A DNA stretch of 64,000 nucleotides from JBDTSW01 sp963782605 (GTDB taxonomy: Bacteria > Actinomycetota > Thermoleophilia > Solirubrobacterales > 70-9). Location: positions 1-64,000 of the forward strand of contig CAWAKK010000002.1 of the NCBI GenBank assembly GCA_963782605.1. The letters run 5' to 3'. The notes beneath the pieces are model-generated. The model was not told where the DNA came from. It made no database searches and worked only from the letters and a program-made list of their open reading frames with translations. Below are positions 59,021 to 64,000 of this stretch, one piece after another (position 1 is the stretch's first letter; every line of letters starts with the position of its first letter). The position numbers and the translations under genes were made by a program.

Positions 59021-59319
59021 AAAAAGTGACAAGAAGTCACAACGTGGCCCTGGCTTGGGCCACGAGAGAGTTGTCATGCCTGACATGCCCGCCGAAGTAC
59101 ACAAGATGGCGGGCGACATGACGAGGTTGTTAGCCCGTCGCCCGCGCGCTGGCGCGCCGGCAACGGGTCGGACCTGTCGTAAGGCCACGGCGCTTGACTG
59201 CCATGACCTACGCGCTGCTCAGTTTTCAAAGACCGCACCGGACGTGACAGGGGGACTCCCATGCACGCACGATCCGCCTCGGAGGCGGCCAGCCAGTATA
59301 GCGCGCGCCCAAAGCTGGC
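59021..59319 (-). promoter_or_regulatory. rRNA operon leader
   Basis: About 275 nt of transcribed leader between the promoter and 16S. It contains the 16S processing arm 59213-59226 within TCTTTGAAAACTGAGCAGC (minus strand), which also resembles the boxA antitermination element CTTTGAAAACT. GTGGCCC-TGGCTT-GGGCCAC (59044-59063) forms a short hairpin. No coding potential is seen. Confidence 0.6.
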
Positions 59320-59323
59320 TCAA
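59295..59323 (-). promoter_or_regulatory. Promoter of the rRNA operon
   Basis: On the minus strand TTGAGC (59323-59318), a 17-nt spacer, then TATACT (59300-59295). Both hexamers are close to sigma-70/SigA consensus and the spacer is optimal. The -35 overlaps the tyrS stop codon (59320-59322). Confidence 0.75.
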
Positions 59324-60507
59324 GCGCTCGATCCGCGGCCGAGCAGGCGCACAAACCGCCGCTTGCCCACCTGAAGGACTCTGCCCTCAAGCGCTTCCGC
59401 GGAGATGTCCAGCCGGTCACCGTCCAAGGGCTCGCCATCCAGGCGCACCCCGCCCTGCTGCATGAGCCGCCGCGCCTCGCCCCGCGAAATGCCGAACTGC
59501 TGAGCGATCAGCGCCGGCAGGTGCACCTCACCGTGATTGCCCGGCAACTTGGCCTCCGGGATGTCCTCGGGGATCTCGTGGCGCCTGTGAACGCCATCGA
59601 ACCGCTCCTCCGCAGCCGCACCCGCGCCCTCGCCCCAGAAGCGATCCACCAGCTGCCGCGCGAGCGTCCGCTTCGCATCGCCGGGATGGACCGCCGGGTC
59701 GCGCTCGGAGCCCAGGAGCAGCAGGTAGTACTGGCCCATGACGTCATCCGGGACGCTCATCAGCTTGCCGAACATCTCCTCGGGAGGATCGGTGACGCCG
59801 ATGTAGTTGCCCAGCGACTTCGACATGCGGCGAACGCCGTCGGTGCCCGGCAGAATCGGCATCGTCACCACGGACTGTGGAGGCATCCCGTACGACTCCT
59901 GCACGTCACGCGCGAAGAGCAGGTTGAACGTCTGATCGGTCCCCCCCAGCTCAACATCCGCCTCGATCGCCACAGAGTCGTACCCCTGGAGTACCGGATA
60001 GAGGAGCTCGAGCACCGAGATCGGCTCGGCGCTCTCCATGCGCCTCGCAAAGTCGTCCCGCTCGAGCAGGCGTGCCACGGTGAAGCGCCTGACCAAGCCA
60101 AACAGCTCCTCGCTCCCGAGCTCCAGCCACTCGCTGTTGCGCCGCACCTCCGTGCGCTCGCGATCGAGCACCTTGAAGGCCTGCTCCTGAAAAGTCTCGG
60201 CGTTGGCATCGATCTGATCTGGGCTCAGCACCGGCCGCTCGGCGGAGCGGCCGCTCGGATCGCCGACGCGCGCCGTGCCGTCGCCGATGATCAGCACCAC
60301 GGTATGCCCCGCGTCCTGGAAAGCCCGGAGCTTCTGGAGGACCACGCAGTGTCCGAAGTGGATGTCGGGCGCCGTGGGGTCGATCCCGAGCTTCACTCGC
60401 AGGGGCCTTCCGGCCGCGAGCTGCTCCGCGAGTCGGCCGGAAGGAAGCGCCTCAACCGACCCGGCGAGCAGCCGCTCGAGGTCGTTCGCAGAGGCTGGAG
60501 CGGCCAT
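59320..60507 (-). CDS. tyrS: Tyrosyl-tRNA synthetase
   Basis: 395 aa class Ic synthetase. HIGH-like motif HFGH (50-53) in DPTAPDIHFGHCVVLQKLRA; GDGTARVGDPSGRS, VELGGTDQTFNLLFARDVQE and the KMSKS variant RMSKS in GVRRMSKSLGNYIGV. A C-terminal S4-type RNA-binding domain covers about 330-395 (SRGEARRLMQQGGVRLDGEP). It charges tRNA-Tyr. The sequence looks like the TyrZ-type branch. It is directly upstream of the rRNA operon on the same strand. Confidence 0.95.
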   Translation of the reverse strand: MAAPASANDLERLLAGSVEALPSGRLAEQLAAGRPLRVKLGIDPTAPDIHFGHCVVLQKLRAFQDAGHTVVLIIGDGTARVGDPSGRSAERPVLSPDQIDANAETFQEQAFKVLDRERTEVRRNSEWLELGSEELFGLVRRFTVARLLERDDFARRMESAEPISVLELLYPVLQGYDSVAIEADVELGGTDQTFNLLFARDVQESYGMPPQSVVTMPILPGTDGVRRMSKSLGNYIGVTDPPEEMFGKLMSVPDDVMGQYYLLLLGSERDPAVHPGDAKRTLARQLVDRFWGEGAGAAAEERFDGVHRRHEIPEDIPEAKLPGNHGEVHLPALIAQQFGISRGEARRLMQQGGVRLDGEPLDGDRLDISAEALEGRVLQVGKRRFVRLLGRGSSA

Positions 60508-60666
60508 GGGCCAATGCTAGACTGGCGCCGCGGTTCGGCGGGGGGCCGCTTGCCTCGTCCGAGGCCGTGCGACGATCTGCACAGACCCCTGCTGCGCCTC
60601 AGGATCGGCGCTCAACGTCACTCCCGCCCACGGACCGCGTACGGTGGTCCTGACACCCCTTGACAC

Positions 60667-63162
60667 ATGGCTCGACGGCGTAACTTCATTCCGCGAAAGC
60701 GAGGCAGCGATGCGGGTGAGCCCCGCTGGCAGCGTCGCGCGCGTACCCGCGAGGCGCGCATCGCCGTGGCCGACCGCCCCGATGAAGTGGCGCCGGCCGC
60801 CCCTGGGTCGACCAACGGCTCCGGGAACGGCGGCCCGCCTCTCCCAGGGCCGGGATACCCCGGTGGGCCCGGAGGCCCGGCGCGAAAGCCGCGGCTCAAG
60901 AAGCTGCGGATGGCGGTCGTACTGCTCGGCCTGCTGCTTCTCGCTGTTGTTGCGTGGGTCTTCGGGATCATGACCGCGGTGGCCGGGGACCTCCCCAAGC
61001 TCGAGAGCCGCGCCCAGTACGAGGAGGCCGAGAACTCGGTCGTGTATGACGCCTACGACCAGGAGATCGCGACCCTGACCAACAACGAGGGCCGCATCAT
61101 CGTCGACTCGGCCGAGATCGCATCGACGATGAAGGAGGCCGTGGTCGCGATCGAGGATCGGCGCTTCTACGAGCACCGCGGCGTCGACGTCCTGGGCATC
61201 GCGCGGGCGCTCAAGGAGGACATCCTCTCCGGCTCGGCGTCGCAGGGCGCATCGACGATCACGCAGCAGTTCGTGAAGAACGCACTCGAGGCTCAAGAGA
61301 GCCGAACGATCCTCCAGAAGCTGCGCGAGGCGGCGCTCGCCTACCAGCTCGAGCGCAACTGGAACAAGGACAAGATCATGACCGAGTACCTGAACTCGAT
61401 CTACTTCGGCGAGGGCGCGTACGGGATCGAGGCCGCTGCGAAGACCTACTTCGGAAACGAGCCCGAGCATCGGGGTTGCGGCGAGGAGGGTGGGACCACC
61501 TGCGCCTCCGAGCTGTTTCCGTGGGAGGCCGCGCTTTTGGCCGGCATCATCTCCTCGCCTTCGGCCTATTCGCCACGCACGAACCCGGAGGCAGCGCTCG
61601 AACGCCGCAACCTGGTCCTCTCCAACATGGCCGACCAGGGCTTCCTCACCGAGGAGGAGTACACCGAGTACACGTCCGGGTCCCCCGAGTACGACCTACC
61701 CCTGCCCGAGCAGATCGCGCCGCCGGCCGAGGAGTCGAGGGCCCCCTACTTCACGTCCTGGATGCGCCAGCAACTCGTCGACCTCTACGGGGCCGGCGAA
61801 GCGTTCGCGGGCGGGCTCCAGGTGAAGACGACGCTTGACCTCGAGTTCCAGGCGCGGGTCGAGGAGATCGCCTCCTCCACCCTGGCGGGAATCGGGCCGA
61901 CGGCCTCGATCGTGGTGCTGAACAGCGAGGACGCCACCGTCCGCGCCATGGTGGGAGGAAACGACTTCGAGCGCGAGCCCTTCAACCTCGCCACGAACGG
62001 CCACCGTCAGCCGGGCTCGGCATTCAAGCCGTTCACCTTGGTGACGGCGCTCGAGCAGGGGCGCTCGCCCGAGGAGGTCTTTGCCTCAGCCCCCCAGAGA
62101 ATTCCCTTCCAGGTCCGCGAGCGACGGAAGAACGGGTCGTTCACGGAGCCTCTCCCCGACCTCTTCGAGCCGACCAACTACGACGACAGCTACCTCGGCT
62201 CCGCCTCCCTCGCGACCGGCACCACCTACTCGGACAACTCCGTCTACGCGCAGATCGGCACCCAGGTCGGCCCCGCCAACGTAGCCGAGACCGCGGAGAA
62301 GATGGGCATCCAGACCGATCTCTCCACCGTATCCGAGTACGCGATCGACGGCGGCGAGTTCGCGCCGTACAACCCGGCGCTGATCCTCGGCGGGCTCGAG
62401 GTCGGTGTCACGCCGCTCGAGATGGCCCACGCGTTCACCACGCTCGCCAACGGGGGCCAGAGGACCTCGGGGACCTTGGCCACCTCGGCCGGCGGCCCGG
62501 TCGCGATCCAGCGCGTCGAGGACGACGGCGACACGACCTTCGGGGACAGCCCCCCGGTCGAGACCGCGGAGGGCGTCTACGGCGAAAACAAGATCGAGGC
62601 TGAGGAGGTGATCTCCCCCGCCACGGCCGAGACGGCCACGTCGATCCTTGAGACCGTCGTCACCTCGGGCACGGGCGAGAACGCCGCCACGGGCGAGCCC
62701 ACCTGGGGCAAGACCGGGACCACCGACGACAACGGCGACGCCTGGTTCGTCGGCGCCACCGACGAGATCACCGTGGCGGTCTGGGTCGGCCACCCGGACA
62801 GCGTCACCCCCATGGAGACCGAGTTCGCGGGCCAGCCAGTCGATGGCGGCACGTACCCGGCCCTCATCTTCGCGGACGTCGTGAACGCGTGGGAGGAAGT
62901 CCAGGCCTCTCGTGACGAGGACCAGGACGAGGAGGAAGACGAGGTCACAGAAGAGGGCATCGTTCCACCGGCACCCGTGGAACCGGTCGCCCCCGTCGAG
63001 GAGGAACCGGTCGCCCCCGTCGAGGAGGAACCGGTCGCCCCCGTCGAGGAGGAACCGGTCCCCGAGGACGAGGGCGCCGCGCCGGCGCCCGGAACCGAGG
63101 GCGGCGTCGAGGGTAAGCGGCGGGGACGCCGCCGTCCTCAGCCCAACGGTCGCGAGAGGTAG
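60667..63162 (+). CDS. Class A penicillin-binding protein (glycosyltransferase-transpeptidase)
   Basis: 831 aa. Basic/Gly-rich cytoplasmic N-terminus (1-78), a membrane anchor (RMAVVLLGLLLLAVVAWVFG, 81-100), a GT51 domain with catalytic Glu163 in EDRRFYEHRGVDVLG and ASTITQQFVKN (195-205), then a transpeptidase with Ser451 in PGSAFKPF, SDN at 522-524 and KTGT at 682-685. The tail is acidic, with PVAPVEEE repeats, then basic. It polymerises and crosslinks peptidoglycan at the outer face. ATG 60667 has no visible Shine-Dalgarno. The 3' end overlaps the glycosylase gene convergently by 25 bp. Confidence 0.94.
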   Translation: MARRRNFIPRKRGSDAGEPRWQRRARTREARIAVADRPDEVAPAAPGSTNGSGNGGPPLPGPGYPGGPGGPARKPRLKKLRMAVVLLGLLLLAVVAWVFGIMTAVAGDLPKLESRAQYEEAENSVVYDAYDQEIATLTNNEGRIIVDSAEIASTMKEAVVAIEDRRFYEHRGVDVLGIARALKEDILSGSASQGASTITQQFVKNALEAQESRTILQKLREAALAYQLERNWNKDKIMTEYLNSIYFGEGAYGIEAAAKTYFGNEPEHRGCGEEGGTTCASELFPWEAALLAGIISSPSAYSPRTNPEAALERRNLVLSNMADQGFLTEEEYTEYTSGSPEYDLPLPEQIAPPAEESRAPYFTSWMRQQLVDLYGAGEAFAGGLQVKTTLDLEFQARVEEIASSTLAGIGPTASIVVLNSEDATVRAMVGGNDFEREPFNLATNGHRQPGSAFKPFTLVTALEQGRSPEEVFASAPQRIPFQVRERRKNGSFTEPLPDLFEPTNYDDSYLGSASLATGTTYSDNSVYAQIGTQVGPANVAETAEKMGIQTDLSTVSEYAIDGGEFAPYNPALILGGLEVGVTPLEMAHAFTTLANGGQRTSGTLATSAGGPVAIQRVEDDGDTTFGDSPPVETAEGVYGENKIEAEEVISPATAETATSILETVVTSGTGENAATGEPTWGKTGTTDDNGDAWFVGATDEITVAVWVGHPDSVTPMETEFAGQPVDGGTYPALIFADVVNAWEEVQASRDEDQDEEEDEVTEEGIVPPAPVEPVAPVEEEPVAPVEEEPVAPVEEEPVPEDEGAAPAPGTEGGVEGKRRGRRRPQPNGRER
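62977..63060 (+). repeat. 24-bp tandem repeat in the PBP tail
   Basis: Three and a half copies of a 24-nt unit (GAGGAACCGGTCGCCCCCGT plus CGAG), encoding about three copies of EEPVAPVE. Copies two and three (63001-63048) are identical. In-frame slippage would vary tail length without breaking the gene. Confidence 0.85.
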
Positions 63163-63740
63163 CGACTCCCCGCCGCGCAGAAGCGCCATGGGCGCTCCGT
63201 CGCAACGTTGATCCCGATCCGGGGGCCCGTGACGACCTCGACCCCCTTCCATTTACCCGAACGGGTCCGCAGCTCGAACGGTGGCCGGGTCACCGGGGTG
63301 CGGTTGGAATCAAGCCCGATGCCGAGGGCCTCGGTGAGCTTGCCCGGGCCGCTACAGAGCGCCCGAACGCCCGAGACGCCGCGACGCCCGCGCATGGCCT
63401 CGATCTCCCACACGGGCTCGAGCGCGCGAATCAAAACGGCCGCGGCCGACCCCTTGGGCTCGGCGACGAAATTGAGCAGGCTGTGGATCCCGTACGAGAG
63501 ATAGACGTATGCGTACGCGGGCGGCCCGAACAACACCTCCGTGCGCGGGGTGAGTCCGACGTGGGCGTGACACGCGGGGTCGTCGCGCTCGTAGCTCTCC
63601 GTCTCGACGATGACCCCGCCGACCCCGCCGAAGCGCAAAGAGCAGCCGATCAGGTCACTCGCAACCGCGTGCACCGACCGCTCGAAGAACGCGGCCTCGA
63701 GCAGACCCCCGGCCGGGGCCGCGGTGACGACCTCGCTCAT
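63138..63740 (-). CDS. 3-methyladenine DNA glycosylase (AAG/MPG family)
   Basis: 200 aa. AAG-type fold: FFERSVHAVASDLIGCSLRF, GVIVETESYERDDPACHAHV (catalytic Glu in ETESY), GPPAYAYVYLSYGIHSLLNF, SGPGKLTEALGIGL and GPRIGINVATERPWRF. It excises alkylated purines. It overlaps the argH stop by ATGA. Confidence 0.94.
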   Translation of the reverse strand: MSEVVTAAPAGGLLEAAFFERSVHAVASDLIGCSLRFGGVGGVIVETESYERDDPACHAHVGLTPRTEVLFGPPAYAYVYLSYGIHSLLNFVAEPKGSAAAVLIRALEPVWEIEAMRGRRGVSGVRALCSGPGKLTEALGIGLDSNRTPVTRPPFELRTRSGKWKGVEVVTGPRIGINVATERPWRFCAAGSRYLSRPLG

Positions 63741-64000
63741 CCCCCCTCGCGCAGCGGGCGCAGGACCTCGCGGGCGGACTCGAGCTGCTCGGCCACACGC
63801 GACGAAGCGGTGCCCCCCATGGCCTGCTTGGCCTCGAGCGCCGCACCGGCGCGAAGCGCCTCGTAGTACGAGTCGCCCAGCAGCTCGGAATGTCTCGCGA
63901 GGTCCTCCCGGCTCAGCTCGGAGAGGGGGATGCCACGTTCGAGCGCATCGCGCACGAGCCCCCCGACCACCCCGTGAGCCTCGCGGAAGGGCATCCCCGC
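63737..64000 (-). CDS. argH: Argininosuccinate lyase, C-terminal part (continues beyond the window)
   Basis: The last 87 codons. GMPFREAHGVVGGLVRDALE and LSELSREDLARHSELLGDSY match the C-terminal domain of ArgH, followed by GGTASSRVAEQLESARE. The enzyme splits argininosuccinate into arginine and fumarate. The N-terminal part, including the catalytic Ser loop, lies outside. Confidence 0.9.
   Translation of the reverse strand, partial: AGMPFREAHGVVGGLVRDALERGIPLSELSREDLARHSELLGDSYYEALRAGAALEAKQAMGGTASSRVAEQLESAREVLRPLREGG

Overview
The window looks like two unrelated genomes joined near position 19.25 kb. Positions 19,280 to 64,000 carry a compact, high-GC chromosome segment that I infer to be actinobacterial, most likely class Thermoleophilia. 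The reasons are the short HisG plus HisZ pair, SepF, a MurA with Asp at the fosfomycin-binding Cys position, an ImuB/DUF6504/DnaE2 mutasome cassette with a Gram-positive LexA box, and actinobacterial-style gene order. Positions 1 to about 19,250 are also GC-rich, but most genes there are split across two or three reading frames. Their content suggests a Rokubacteria-, Methylomirabilota- or deltaproteobacterium-like metagenomic lineage; this assignment is weak. The frameshift density changes abruptly at the join, and both flanking genes are cut there, so an assembly chimera is the simplest reading.

Left segment. After a frameshifted serine hydrolase (+, 1-950), a long minus-strand series runs from 17,025 down to about 950. 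Read in transcription order it is: a dihydroorotate-dehydrogenase-like flavoprotein, NAD malic enzyme, FeoB, a Cys-rich FeoA protein, cytochrome c, then two back-to-back 2-oxoacid:ferredoxin oxidoreductases. The first oxidoreductase is a gamma-alpha fusion plus beta, intact. The second is a ferredoxin-alpha fusion plus beta plus gamma, frameshifted. Alanine dehydrogenase, an acetyl-CoA hydrolase/CoA-transferase, a class I aminotransferase and a universal stress protein follow. The tail of this series reads as an amino-acid-to-acyl-CoA oxidation module. Divergently lie a DUF2249-hemerythrin protein and an unusual radical SAM protein.

Right segment, 19.3-31 kb: an endonuclease IV fragment faces a dense minus-strand housekeeping run. 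In transcription order it is cca, pgeF, yggS, sepF, proC, yggT, lspA, an RluD-type synthase, rpsB, tsf, pyrH, frr, uppS and cdsA. Many of these overlap by 4 nt (ATGA/GTGA/TTGA). A membrane-anchored PQQ-type beta-propeller gene lies divergent to cca.

31-38.7 kb: murA followed by hisZ-hisG-hisD-hisB-hisH-hisA-(82-aa ORF)-hisF. 38.8-41.9 kb: an HD-domain protein, a membrane-anchored alpha/beta hydrolase, a small Cys-rich protein and an isocitrate/isopropylmalate dehydrogenase-family enzyme. 41.9-47 kb: a complete branched-chain-amino-acid-type ABC importer (livHMGF) with a convergent, frameshifted substrate-binding lipoprotein. 47-52.5 kb: a lipoprotein gene, then a LexA-box-controlled imuB, DUF6504 and dnaE2 cassette for SOS mutagenesis. 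53-54 kb: a two-TM potassium channel with an RCK domain.

54.1-59.0 kb: a minus-strand 16S-23S-5S rRNA operon with no tRNA in the spacer. Its processing stems are visible, and a consensus-spaced promoter overlaps the tyrS stop codon. 59.3-64 kb: tyrS, a class A penicillin-binding protein, a 3-methyladenine DNA glycosylase and the C-terminal end of argH, cut by the window edge. I found no CRISPR array, insertion sequence, prophage or tRNA gene.
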